This document shows, one piece after another, positions 34,391-45,258 of a stretch of 64,000 bases of DNA. The stretch is taken from assembly GCA_037178675.1 (NCBI GenBank), contig JAYMGJ010000388.1, positions 17,660 through 81,659 on the forward strand, written 5' to 3'. The stretch comes from Scleroderma bovista (lineage: Eukaryota; Basidiomycota; Agaricomycetes; Boletales; Sclerodermataceae). Position 1 is the first letter of the stretch. Every line of letters starts with the position of its first letter. The position numbers and the translations under genes are program-made. The notes below the pieces were generated by a model that had not been told where the DNA came from, searched no databases, and saw only the letters and a program-made list of their open reading frames with translations.

Positions 34391-34400
34391 TTTATATATA
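34391..34400 (-). promoter_or_regulatory. TATA-like element of left permease gene
   Basis: TATATATAAA read on the minus strand, about 37-46 bp upstream of ATG 34354. The element lies in the short gap between this gene and the neighbouring pseudogene. Confidence 0.45.
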
Positions 34401-34514
34401 TGGCGCCTGGTTCCAATGATTTGATCATCAAAAGGTTTAGGTCATGTTTGGACTCCACTTGAAAAAATTTGGCCGCAACCTGGACGGCAGCACCTGGCAG
34501 CACCTTGTTGACAT

Positions 34515-35860
34515 TGTGCTACTGGACCCACACCTTTGCTTCACCTCGCTGGCGAAATGAGTCAAAACGAACATACTCACCACCGTCCACATGGTCGCGT
34601 CCTGTCGCATCGTTTCTGCAGGTAGTCTTGTTGGCTGTCGGCCATTCATAATGACGTGATTGTTCTTGGTCTGGCAGCTTCCGTTGATGGGGGTTGTGCT
34701 GTCCAGATCAATGCAACGGCTAACATTGACTCGGAACAGTCTATGTCTGAGCTACCAATGCAATGCACAGACTTTGTGTGTCACGTTTCGTATCGACTTA
34801 TCATCCACCTACAAACATCCACTAGTGGTATATTCATTGCGCTTTTTCTCATAGCCTGGTGTGTTGTCTCGCAACCACTACCTTCATAGCAAGGGTACAA
34901 AAACTCTATTGCTATCAATATCTGGTGCGCACTTTGTGGAATGAACTTTTTATCGAGATGATCGTTGAAGCCTCTGTTTGGTGGTAATCATTGGGCTTCC
35001 GATTGTGACTCAAAGGCAGAACATGGATCATGCCGCTTGGAACCTTGGACAACTGTGAGGCCGTTCGTTCTCATTTTTTAAGACGCTAACTAGGTAGCTC
35101 CACGGTGCAATGGATGGTTGTCCGGATGGCTTTACATTCTTTCTTTACCTCATTTATCCCCTCTGAATGATCGGTTTGTAGTTATTCCACTTGTCTGCCT
35201 CCGTACTCAGTAGCACGTCGAACAACTGTATAGCGGGGCCTGACACGGGTGTTCATCTTAGTGAAGAAGCTTTGAATGCAGCGGGTGCTGTCCCCTCGGC
35301 CACAGTAAGTTGCAAATTCTCATTGGCAAGATCGTGCTTAGGAGTCTAGATTAGTGCAGAGTTCATCGCTGGTCTACTCGGATGGAGTGTGCACCACTAT
35401 GCCACGCTACGCACGTCGATCTGCTGATGCCTCTTTGAATACTAGCCATTAATCTCTCACTTGCTTTCTGCATGGATACCAATACCGAAAATATCCTTAA
35501 TAACCCAGGTCGCGATTCTCTTCAGTCGCTTTGGACAGAGAGGCACTCTTGTGATCTGGTCGTTCGTAGCGATTGCACGGTATGTCACCCTCGGCCTCCG
35601 TTCAGCTGGCGTAGAACTTATTTGCTACCAGATATGTGATGAAGTTCAACTTGGCAGAAATGATATACTTGTTTCTGTTCTTGATATTGATTCCGGTATA
35701 GGTTGTCGCAGCATCCTGGCAAGCTTTCGCATTTTCTCGAGACCGTGTGCTCCCTTTCTCGAGTATTCTCTCTCGAGTAAACATGTATACTCGCACTCCT
35801 GTCAATGCTGTTTGATTTGTCGACATGATTGCGGCGTTGCTAGGACCACTATTGCTACCG
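34515..35860 (+). pseudogene. Truncated, frame-broken permease copy
   Basis: Decayed paralogue lying between the two intact permease genes, in the same orientation as the right copy. Permease fragments appear in correct order but in different frames: CYWTHTFASPRWRN at about 34515, SVDGGCAVQINATANI at about 34685, GLPIVTQRQNM at about 35000, EEALNAAGA at about 35265, AFCMDTNTENILNN at about 35465, then a segment resembling SRDRVLPF and TPVNAV near 35740-35815. The first exons and the last one or two exons are missing. A stop replaces the Trp/Phe after TPVNAV, YPLW is broken by a stop near 35165, and sequence after ILNN is rearranged. No functional protein is expected. Confidence 0.85.
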
Positions 35861-35935
35861 CGAAGGGGCGCCAGTGTGCCTGAGTTGTGACTGTTAAACA
35901 CTTGGCGCTTAAACGTTGGTCTCGGGAGACGAACC

Positions 35936-38394
35936 ATGTCCAGAAAGGACGAGATAACAAGAAGAGACGAAGAGCTACTTGCTCAGCTTGGGTACAAGCA
36001 AGAGTTCAAACGTGCATTCACTCCCCTGGAGGTGCGCAGGCCCCTTAAGCTAGCATTTGCCCCGTTCATGGGAATCTGAATGGGAAATCACAGGTGTTCG
36101 GATTGACATTCAGTGTCATTGGTCTATTCCCGTGCATGGCGTGCGTTGCATTTCATACGTAGCCATCCGCTTCGGGTTTCAAATTGACTGCTTGGATGAA
36201 GGTCGACCCTGTTTTATGCTTTGCCGAACGGTGGTCCTGTTTCTATGGTGTGGGGGGTATGTAGACTGGTCTTGTTGGTACCTCAGTTTGGCGACTCCAT
36301 CCTACAGTGGGCTGGGGCATGTATATTGGTCTTCTGTGTTTGCTTGTCTATTGCCGAGTTGGCTTCTGCGGCACCTACAGCGGGAGGCGTAAGTGGAGTT
36401 GACATTTTGTATTTTTTATTTTGACTTGCTTCAAGGTTTACTACTGGACCCACAGCTTCGCTTCACCTCGCTGGCGAAACCTGCTTTCTTGGATAGTTGG
36501 CTGTGGGTCTGATCCTACCTTTTGAGAAATGTATGAATACTCGACTATCCCTTGTGCGACAGATGCAGACACCATAGGCTACATCAGTGGGCTTGGTGAG
36601 TGATGTAGCATGTTGTCTGTATCAATCAAACAGACATGTTTATTCCAAATCATGCGAACACGTTCCTCTATATGGGCTCGTTGACTTTACGCTGTTCACA
36701 ATGACATTACGGTTGTTCTTGATCTGGCAGCCGCTGTCGATTGGGGTTGTGCTGTCCAAATCACAGCAGCAGTTAGCATCGGCTCGGGACAAACATACAT
36801 CGCTACCAATGCACACACCTTGTGCGCCACCCCTCACAGCGACTTATCGTCTACTTGCTTATCTACAAACATTCACTAGCGGAATATTTATTGTGATACT
36901 GCTGTCACAAGGTCTGATGTGTTGCCTCGCAACCACTGTCATAGCAAGAGTGCAAACACTCTACATGGCCATCAACTTCGGGTGCGTCCTCCATGGAATA
37001 TTTTTATATCGAGATAGTCGTTAATGTCGATGGAAGTCTCTGTTTGGTGGTACTTATTGGGCTTCCGACTGTGACTCAAAAACAGGACATGAATAATGCC
37101 AGTTTCGCGTTCGGAACCTTCAAGAATTGTGAGGGTGTTCATTATCCCACCCCCTTGTAAGATACTAACAGGATGGTTTTGCCGTACAGTGAATGGTTGG
37201 CCCGATGGCTTTGCATTCATCCTCTCTCTCATTTACCCCCTCTGGACGATCTGTTCGTAGTCGTTTCACTTCTCTACTTCAGTATTCAACTGCACGGCGA
37301 CTAATTGTACAGGTGGGTTTGATTCATGCGTTCATATTAGCGAAGAAGCTTCGAATGCAGCCGTAGCCGTCCCTTGGGCTATTGTAAGTTGTATACTCCC
37401 TTCTAAAGAAAAATGGTGCTCAGGTGTCTAGGTTAGCACATATTCTATTGCCAGTCTACTCGGATGGGGTGCGCGTCATTATGCCCTGCTATTTCCATTG
37501 ATATATTGATTCCCCCATGAATGACAGCCGTCAATCTCTCCCTTGTTTTTTGCATGGATTCCGATACCGAGAGTATTCTTAATAGCCCAATTGGCCAGCC
37601 CATGGCCGAGATTTTATTCAGTCGCTTCGGACAGAGAGGCACGCTTGCACTCTGGTCGTTCGTGGTGATTGCACAGTATGTCAATCTTGTTCTTCGCTTT
37701 TCTGGCATTGAACTTATTCTTTACACCAGATATACGATGGGCTTCAACACGGTAGGAATGCTATACTTGCTTTTGTTGTTAGCATTGATTCCAGTGTAGG
37801 TTATCATAGCATCCCGGCAAGCGTTCGCGTTTTCTCGAGATCGTGTACTTCCTTTCTCAGGCGTTCTCTCCCGAATAAATAAGTACACCCACACTCCTGT
37901 CAATGCTGTCTGGTTTGCCGTCATCATAGCGGCACTTCTAGGTCTGCTGGCATTCGCAGGCACCCAAGCGATCAATGCCGTATTCTCGATGCCCTTGAAT
38001 GCTTTCTACATCGCTTACACTATCCCTATTGCTTCGCGTTGGTTGGGTAATAATAACTTCAAGCCTGGGCCTTTCCACCTCGGCCCATTTGTGAGTTGTT
38101 CCCCTGCATGCTCTTGGAAGGCTGATCTCTTAACCACCAATGCAGAGCTTGCCGATATCAGTAATTGCAGTGATACTCATGACATGCACGAACATTGTCT
38201 TCCTTTTCCCAGCCACTCCAAACACGAGTGCGAGCGATATGAACTACACTGTAGCTGTCCTTAGCGGGGGCTTCACGATTTCTCTGGTGTGGTACTACTT
38301 TCCGGTGTACGGAGGCGTGCACTGGTTTACTGGCCCTAAACGGAACATTGATAAAAGTGACGAGGGTGACGGCCCGAAAGCAGATGCAGAATAA
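35936..38394 (+). CDS. APC-family amino-acid/choline-type permease (right copy)
   Basis: Paralogue of the left permease with the same exon pattern. It starts MSRKDEITRRDEELLAQLGY and continues VFGLTFSVIGLFPCM, YALPNGGPVSMVWG, VCLSIAELASAAPTAGG, TIGYISGLAAVDWGCAVQI, LNGWPDGFAFILSLIYPLWT, EEASNAAVAVPWAI, NSPIGQPMAEILFSRFGQRG, ASRQAFAFSRDRVLPFSGVL, KYTHTPVNAVWFAVIIAALL and GVHWFTGPKRNI. All junctions can be kept in frame, though two use shifted acceptors (AAG before the LCLVVLIGLP exon; TCTAG before VSTYSIASLLGW). Introns near 36100-36290 and 36600-36740 are longer than in the left copy. It is probably functional, but divergence at splice sites leaves some doubt. Divergent to the left copy, 1.58 kb apart. 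Confidence 0.8.
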
Positions 38395-39619
38395 GTGAAA
38401 TAGGTGAGGTAAGTATGGAGAGATATGGTCAACGCACATTTGTTTTCGTAGTTTCTTGCGCGATTCTTGCACTTCTTGCTTGCTCTGTGTATTTGGCTTA
38501 GGGGCACTGTACCCTGTACCCATACTTGAAGTTGTAGGATCTTCCTGTCTGTTTCTTGATATTCCTTGTACCCACGCATAGTGGAATCACATGGTATGGA
38601 TGCTGATGGCTCGTATGTGGAAACACACTCACTTCACCGCCGATGTTTCACGCCTTTCAACCTGGGAAGCAAGGTGGGGTCAGAGATATAAGATTCAGCG
38701 TAAGGGTGAAATGCCTGTGATAGCATGTCAAGGTTTTCCAGGGAGCAGAGGCATCTCCATGCCTCCTCTTAGTTCAATTCCGGACAATAAAGAGTGGGTG
38801 CACAAACGCGGGGATGGACGTCACAAAGATTTGGGTATGTGCGGTAACCTGGTATCGTTTATGAAAGTGTGATCGTTTACTCTGCAAATCCGAAAAAACG
38901 AATTAAACTCCAAGACTTAAATGCTTTCTGATACGCAAGATTGATAACCAACGTTCGAGGACCTGTTGCGACGCGATCCAGAGATCTATTCAGCTAGGTA
39001 TCGTTGAAGAGCAATCCCCTGAGAAAATTGGAGGCGGATCAACGGGCCGCCGGTTTGCCAGTAATATCTCAAGTGTCGCCATGGCCCAATGTCGTCGGGG
39101 GCTCACTCTGTATGATCTTTGCCACTTTTGCTGTGGCCTAGGAACAACAAGAAGTCGAAAGCAAAGCACAATAGTTTTGAACGAATGGCCCCTGCAGGTA
39201 ACGATGTATCGTCAGTAAGCCCTGCGTGTAGTACTCGAGCACTGAAAATCTGGTGTTGAAATTTTCCAAAGGAAAGTGACGGTTATATCATACCTGGTGC
39301 CACATAAGCCAGCTTGGCAGTGGACATGCCAATACCAGGAATGATTGGCGATTTCGAGAACCATGTAGTAAGATCCTTGGGTTCTATTCTAAGAAGGGAA
39401 AATGGGTTAAGGTTCGAGTGACGCCCTTGTACTTTCCTTGCCTGGTCTGCTTGCTACTGATCGTGTTAACCACGATCCCATCTGGGATGGGTTGACCGTT
39501 TTGGATTCACCTAACCAAACATTTATTGTGACAAGGAACCGTGTAAGCAAATACGTGTAGCTAAAACGACACGTCGAGTAATACTAATGAGCCGAAATAT
39601 GCAGACCTTCGTGAAAAGA
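38395..39619. other. Gene-poor stretch right of the permeases
   Basis: No gene recognised. Small unrelated open frames only (for example 38591-38872, +). Contains the permease-like repeat at 39286-39376. The right end is the 3' flank of the dehydrogenase gene. Confidence 0.45.
39286..39376 (-). repeat. Permease-exon-like remnant, copy 1
   Basis: Read on the minus strand it encodes PGIGMSTAKLAYVAPG, resembling permease exon CIGMSIAELASAAPT. It is about 75-80% identical by eye to 41538-41627. No flanking permease exons were recognised. Confidence 0.6.
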
Positions 39620-40614
39620 TCAGCCATGTGCCAGAAGGTAACCACCATCGATCGCAATTGTCTAAGAGACATGATTAATACCGTGCTGAATAAAAGTAGG
39701 AAATGCATACCTGCCCGTAGGCGTACTGGTTACATGCTAACATCAACGTTGCTTGAGCAATTTCTTCATCACGACCCATACGATCAGCAGGAATCTGCAT
39801 CTGCCTGATTAATCGCTCAATGTTGGGCTGAGATTCGTCCGACTGTGCAGAAAAGTCCGCTGTATTTCAAAAGTTAAAAACATTGAAAACGAGGGGTACC
39901 ACAAGATGAGCACTCGCCTGACATTTCCGTCGGGAAGAGGCCTGGCGCGATGTTGTTTACTCTGACTCGGATGGTCTTGCTCCTGAATTTCTGAGCAAGC
40001 ATCGTCGTCAGATGAATGGTCGCCGCTTTTGACACGTTGTATTTGATGTGGTCGGAAATGCTACGAGTGATACCACCAATGGATGAAATGTTGATAATTG
40101 AACCAGTTTGGCTGGGGCAACTCATCGTCACCGCATGGAGCAAAGGCAGAAAAGCAGCAGAAACGCGGAATGCACCGATGACGTTTGTTCTGTATACATA
40201 CTCCCACTGAGCTGGGTCGTCGTTGAAAAGGTCCTCAGCGAGGACCTGGACACTTTCGTCTTCTTTCCCTGCCTCCTTTTCCCCGAGGCCACCAGCATTG
40301 TTTACGAGCACATCGACCCGAGTCTCGTTCTTCCTGACCTCGTCGACAAGCTGGCGAATGGAGTCCTTGGAAGTGATGTCACAGACTGCGGGAATGAGTT
40401 TTCCCTGGGGATGTGCAAGAGAAGAGCCCCAGTGCTTTGCTGCCTTTTCAAGGACGTCCCGACGGCGGGAGGTAATGTAAACCTTTGCGCCATTATTGGC
40501 GAAGGCTCGAGCAATCATGAGGCCGATGCCCGTGCCTCCGCCTGTGACGACACAAACCCAGCCTTCAACATTGAAGAGATTGTTGACGGTAAATTTGGCG
40601 TTTCCGGAAGCCAT
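39620..40614 (-). CDS. Short-chain dehydrogenase/reductase (SDR)
   Basis: NAD(P)-dependent oxidoreductase of the classical SDR family, 295 residues in three exons (40614-39918, 39859-39711, 39661-39620). It has the Rossmann dinucleotide motif VVTGGGTGIGLMIARAF, then a basic YITSRRRD stretch that suggests NADP preference, VLVNNAGG, the catalytic Ser in NISSIGGITRS, the Tyr-x-x-x-Lys in YNVSKAA, and RVNNIAPGLFPTEMSG. The second exon gives a typical C-terminal region (PADRMGRDEEIAQATLMLAC) and the third the closing strand IAIDGGYLLAHG. The first intron has a GC donor. Substrate unknown. It lies between two permease-like repeats in the accessory block. Confidence 0.92.
39860..39917 (-). other. 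GC-AG intron in the SDR gene
   Basis: Starts GCGAGT, ends ACAG, 58 nt. It is the only splice found that links TEMSG to the C-terminal SDR region in frame; the three exons sum to 888 nt, divisible by three. Confidence 0.72.
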
Positions 40615-40664
40615 TAGGAAAAAATAGGAACTTGAAACGAACCAGATAGGTATACCGCTCGTCT

Positions 40665-40672
40665 CTTATAAA
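40665..40672 (-). promoter_or_regulatory. TATA-like element of the SDR gene
   Basis: TTTATAAG on the minus strand, 51-58 bp upstream of ATG 40614. Confidence 0.4.
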
Positions 40673-41537
40673 TCGAAATCAATGACGTAGAACAGTCTCG
40701 ATTGCAGTGTCTTCATCGGTGAGGTCATAGCAAGCGGAATCACAAGTAACTGCGGCCAACGATCAATATTGAAAAACAGAGGAGAAAAAAAACCTTGGGA
40801 GGATCCGTAACACGAGATATTCTACAGGGAAATCTACCGCATAGTGCGCGTACCTCGATTGGTGCTCCGACCTTGACGACTTGCACTGTGGCCAGCTTGG
40901 TGAACTGTATGGGTGTAAATAGGCTGACCTTCGTCTGTTTTACCTGACCGATTCCAACAGAAATGGGGAAGCGCGGTCCCTACTTGGATTTAGTTTTTGA
41001 TTACTACATGCCAAAAACGGACTTGTTTTGGAAAATCTATGACGTAGTCCTAGGAGATCAGTGCATGGCGCAGTTCAAGCTTGCAAGGTCGAACGGTACC
41101 AATTCCGATGATCCGCTAGTCGGTACAACAATTATTCTGCACACATAGATGTGCTATCCTGTCTTAGTGCATCCTCGCGCACCATAACCCAGAGGCATAT
41201 CATAAAAATTTGGATGAACTTCATGCTAGATGACGACGAGTAGGCGGCTGTTGTAAGCGAGGCATGTGACAAAGCACAGAGGAGGGAGATTCTCTTATCG
41301 AATGCCTCTTCATATAAACTGCTCTCTCCATCGTCTTCTTCAGGACGCCAACAAAGCTAAATATGCCCGTCCTGAGGGTCCTCACTTTGAGCGTTGTAAA
41401 TACCATGCGTCAGTCCCCCCCGAAGATTGAGAGGTGGGTGCCGTACCTTCCAGTTGATGTGCATCAAGATGACCGTCGTAAAGATGGAACTTCTAAAGAA
41501 CAAGTAAAACGCCGATGCTATTGTAAAAGCGACCTAT

Positions 41538-41627
41538 GATATCATACCTGGTGCCACAGATCCCAGCTTGGCAGTGGTCATGCCAATTGTAGGAATGACC
41601 GGCAATTTCGAAAACCAAGTAAGATCT
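41538..41627 (-). repeat. Permease-exon-like remnant, copy 2
   Basis: Read on the minus strand it encodes IGMTTAKLGSVAPGMI and aligns along its whole length with 39286-39376. The two copies are direct repeats 2.25 kb apart that bracket the dehydrogenase gene. Confidence 0.6.
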
Positions 41628-41818
41628 TTTGGCCCACACTAACGTATGGAAAGTGCATACTCAAGAGTGAAGGACCCGTATTAGACGGCCAGGACGACTC
41701 ATCCGGGGTCCAAAATGCAATGAAATGTACGGCCGACTACGCTGTACAAAGCTCAGGCCAAATGAGACCCTTGGTCGTGTGACATCAGGTGACCAACGAC
41801 GTCATCGATCCAGCCGAG

Positions 41819-41825
41819 TATAAAG
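41819..41825 (+). promoter_or_regulatory. TATA box of RTC3-like gene
   Basis: TATAAAG lies 90-96 bp upstream of ATG 41915 and is followed by a C/A- then C/T-rich leader. A TATA-containing promoter suits a stress-responsive gene, which yeast RTC3 is; that regulation is inferred. Confidence 0.55.
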
Positions 41826-41914
41826 AGACAACCACCAACACCACAATCATCTGTTCCCTCGTTGCATATCTCAATTCCTCTCTCTGAAAGTTGTCATTTC
41901 ATACCCACCCCACA

Positions 41915-42461
41915 ATGGCCAAGGCAGTCACCAAGGTTGTGTACAAACCAGACACGCAGTCAACGGACGAGTTCATCGCGATCGTAAACCCTGCAGAGGT
42001 ATAGTGTTTTCCCATACCAAAAAGTTCTGATCGCTCATATCTCACTGTCTGCAGTATAAGAAGTGGAAGGAAGGAGGTGCGCTGCCACCATGCGATACAC
42101 GCTGACGGCGTCACTGACGTGATTCTCGCAGACACCAGTATACCACTCGCACAGGTTGTCGACAGTACGCTCTTCCTTCTCGTCTGGAATCCCTTCCGCC
42201 TAATACCAACCCCACCTCGTATTGCCAGGCTTTGTGGTCTTCTTCTCCAATCAAGGTTCCCAGGGCATTCTCGGCCGTCCATCACGCCAACAGCTCGAAA
42301 ACGTATTTGGCACGTCCAACGATATCGACGTGGTGACGAAAGTGTTGCAGGGGGGAAAGGATCAGCCTGGGAATGGGTTCACCACTGGTGTAACTGCGAC
42401 GAACGCGAGCCGGACAAGTGCTGTGATTGATTACAAAGGGAACAGCTTGACGGGCATCTGA
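41915..42461 (+). CDS. RTC3: Rtc3-like protein with SBDS N-terminal (FYSH) domain
   Basis: Small 123-residue protein in four exons. It consists of the single FYSH domain found at the N-terminus of the ribosome-maturation factor SBDS and alone in yeast Rtc3. Features: MAKAVTKVVYKPDTQSTDEF, DEFIAIVNPAEYKKWKEG, IPLAQVVDSFVVFFSNQGSQ, GILGRPSRQQLENVFGTSND and a Gly/Thr/Asn-rich end. The 'PSRQQLENVFG' segment matches the yeast pattern 'ASKAQVENEFG'. It probably binds RNA; yeast Rtc3 is stress-induced and linked to RNA metabolism. Its 3' end faces the AFG1 gene across 126 bp. Confidence 0.85.
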
Positions 42462-42587
42462 ACGTCAAAGGAAGCGTCTCTATTGTATTATTAAAACAAC
42501 AACGCATGGACATTAATACTGTATAATTTCATCGTTGACCTGGTGGTTGTTCTGTCCAACACAGGGCGTCCTTTGGCCTGACTGGTA

Positions 42588-44293
42588 TCATGATCTTCCG
42601 GCCGTCTCCGCCCATTCCTTACTTCCCATCTGCACCAACCTCGAGCATGCACGCGCAAACGCAAAGATCTCTTCTTCGCCCGTAAACATTGCGCTTGCAC
42701 CAACAATCTCGGGAGGAAGACCCTATATATAATTCATCAGCACCAGAACGACGACTTACATATCCAGCAGAGTGGAGGCAGTGAGCATATACGCACTAAA
42801 TCGTCCATCACGCTTCGCATATGGTCCGAGAGTTGTCCTTTGGCTGATTTCCCGTCGTCCGAGAAGATTTGGAAGATAGGTACTTCAGAGGAGACAAACA
42901 GCTTTGTCTTGGACTCATAGCACGCATCGACGAACGTGATGAATCGCCGGGCCTATCAACGAGTGCTGAGTAACAGGAGAGAAATATGAAGGACTAAGGC
43001 AGATATCATGCTCACCACGTCCTTCCGTCCGATATCCAGCTTTGGCACATCTGTGACGAAAATTGTGCCAAATACGCGCGTGATCTCAAGATAATCTGCG
43101 GCACTCAACGGCCGTGCACACAGCTCGTTAAACGTGAATCTAGCAACACGCAATGTAGAGAGTGGGACATGGATTGTGCGTCCGAATGTCGTGAGTGGAC
43201 GGTTGGCCACAACTGGGTCAGCGAGAGGAGACGAAGAGGAGGAAGAGGACGGCGTTGTTAGCGAGTTGAAGAGTTTGTCGATTTCGGCTCTATTCTCGGG
43301 TGTGAGTGGGGAGTAGTAGACATGCGAAAGTGCACGGGGTATGCGTCTATAGTCTGCGGTACGTTGGCCACATGGTCTAGATACACAAGACAAGGAGACC
43401 AACCTGTCCCGGAGTCTAGGTCCGTTACCTGGAAATGTGACTTTAAAAGATCTATAGCGGGTATAAAACTCGACCTCTGTATCCCGTTCTTGTAAAGCTC
43501 ATCTGGGTGTCGACTAAGGGAAACATATCTGATGAGGTGTATCCTTCAAGCAACGATTGCAGGCTTACTTGCTCGTGATAACCATAACCACGCCATACTG
43601 CAACAGGTTCTCGAAAAGTCTCCTCAGTATCATGGCATCCGCAATGTCTGTTACTTGGAACTCGTCAAAGCAGAGCACATACGCCTCGCTCGCCAAGTCT
43701 CTCGCGACAGGCACGATGGGGTCTCCACCTGCACTCATTTCAGCCTTCGCTGCATGCACACGCTTATGGACGTCAATCATGAATGCATGGAAGTGCACGC
43801 GGCGTTTGCGTGTGATAGCGGGTGGAAGGGTGTCATAGAATAGATCCATAAGCATCGTTTTCCCGGTCCCAACGTCTCCATAGAGGTACAGGCCCTTTGG
43901 TGCGGGGTATAGAGGGGCATCTGGTTCCGGAGAGGCGGTGCGGACGAAGATGCGGGAAAACAGGGAAGGTGCAGGTGCAGCGGAAGGGATCAGTGGAGGA
44001 GTGTATGAAAGGACATTATTATAGAATGACTGAAGGAGCTGGATTATGCGACGCTGGTGTGTGTCTGGGCGCAGTGATCCGTTGGATATGAGAGAGTCGT
44101 ATCGCTGCAGCGGTGCATCGAAGTGAGCAATGGTGGGACGGGCAGTAGTGAGCAAACTCGATGTCGGCGTCGGCGAACCTACAATTGCTACTGATCCTGC
44201 GAGAGTCGACTGGCAGACTGCAGGGATTCGTCTGTGTGTGCGAGCATTTACTGTGACAATAGTCCTCTGCAGTCGACGCACCGCTGCCCTCAT
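42588..44293 (-). CDS. AFG1: AFG1-like mitochondrial ATPase (LACE1 family)
   Basis: P-loop ATPase of the mitochondrial inner membrane, implicated in turnover of respiratory subunits. About six exons, roughly 470 residues. The Arg-rich N-terminus (MRAAVRRLQRTIVTVNARTH) suits a mitochondrial presequence. Walker A is GLYLYGDVGTGKTMLMDLFY, followed by RRVHFHAFMIDVHKRVH. Walker B is VLCFDEFQVTDIADAMIL, and VVMVITSNRHPDELYKNG holds the sensor/Arg region. FVDACYESKTKLFVSSEVPI and AMFTGEEEIFAFARACSRL follow toward the C-terminus. Its start codon at 44291-44293 overlaps that of UreF on the other strand, so neither gene has a private upstream region. Confidence 0.95.
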
Positions 44294-45204
44294 GGCCGTA
44301 GGAGAAATGGATGAGACATTCATCCTCTTGCTCCTCGCAGACTCAAATCTGCCCACTGGCTCATTCGTCGCTTCGTCTGGTTTCGAGTCGCACACGACCC
44401 ATGGATTTCTGTCGCTGGCACCAACAAAAACAGACGGAACACTCGCATTCGTTCGCGACAGTCTGCACTCTTATGCCCACAGCGCCCTTGCGTTCACATC
44501 CGATGCCCATACCATCGTCGCCACACTCACACAGTCAGGTCAGGATACCCAGCAGGCACTTGCATCGCTCACCGCACTCGATGCGTTGTACGAATCCATG
44601 ACAGTCAACCATGTCGCACGACGTGCATCCACTGCTCAGGGAACAGCACTCCTGACCCTCTACGCCAAGGCATTCTCTTCTACTAGATCATCTTCATCTA
44701 CTGTGATTGTTACTCTGGTCGACCAGCTCAAACTCGCCGTCCGGCGTGGAGACACTCATGGCCATCTTCCTGTATGCTGGGGTGTCCTCACTGCAGCACT
44801 GGGTCTTTCTCTAGGTCCGTGTGTTGTCCTTACTCCTGTGCAGTCTATCATATCATTATCCTCCGATTTTAGGCCGTGCACAGCATCTGGCATTATTCCT
44901 TCATGCGCGTTCCATCCTCTCTGCGGCCGTGCGTTTGAACACTATCGGACCATACCTTGCTCAGCAGATGTTACTGATGGACATACAACCGCTCGTCGAT
45001 GGCTTAGTGACCGAGTGCTGCAATTTGCGATCAGGTCTCCAAGTGGGACTTGTGGCCTCCAGCAAACAAGATCAGAGAGAGACGGACTTGGATCTTGACC
45101 TAGATGAGGGAGGATACACAACTGGCCCTGCCTCGACATGGCCTTTGGGTGACATCCTTGCCATCAGACATGACCTGCAACATTCTCGGATATTCAACAG
45201 CTAG
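44292..45204 (+). CDS. ureF: Urease accessory protein UreF
   Basis: Chaperone-like protein that, with UreD and UreG, loads nickel into urease. Two exons (intron 44815-44872) give 284 residues, a normal length. Features: LLLLADSNLPTGSFVASSGF at the N-terminus, the typical UreF opening, then ESHTTHGFL, a helical middle and RRGDTHGHLPVCWGVLTAAL. The second exon is RAQHLALFLHARSILSAAVR with PYLAQQMLL. The start is ATG 44292 (MAVGEMDETF); ATG 44307 (MDETF) is an alternative. The end lies 54 bp from the convergent eIF3f stop. Presence implies the organism has nickel urease. Confidence 0.93.
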
Positions 45205-45258
45205 CTGATTCGTGGCGGTAGTCGTGGTCTTTTTGGATACTACATTACACACATATCA

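Larger units (their letters stand above)
40615..41914. other. Gene-poor stretch between SDR and RTC3-like gene
   Basis: No conserved gene seen. A 61-codon frame at 40963-41148 (+) and a similar minus-strand frame at 41221-41406 are unrecognised. Contains the second permease-like repeat. Promoters of the SDR (left end) and RTC3-like gene (right end) are expected. Confidence 0.45.

Noticed and set aside
31875..38394. Transposon-borne permease duplication
   Set aside because: No terminal inverted repeats, LTRs, transposase or reverse transcriptase fragments were found at the edges; plain local duplication is simpler.
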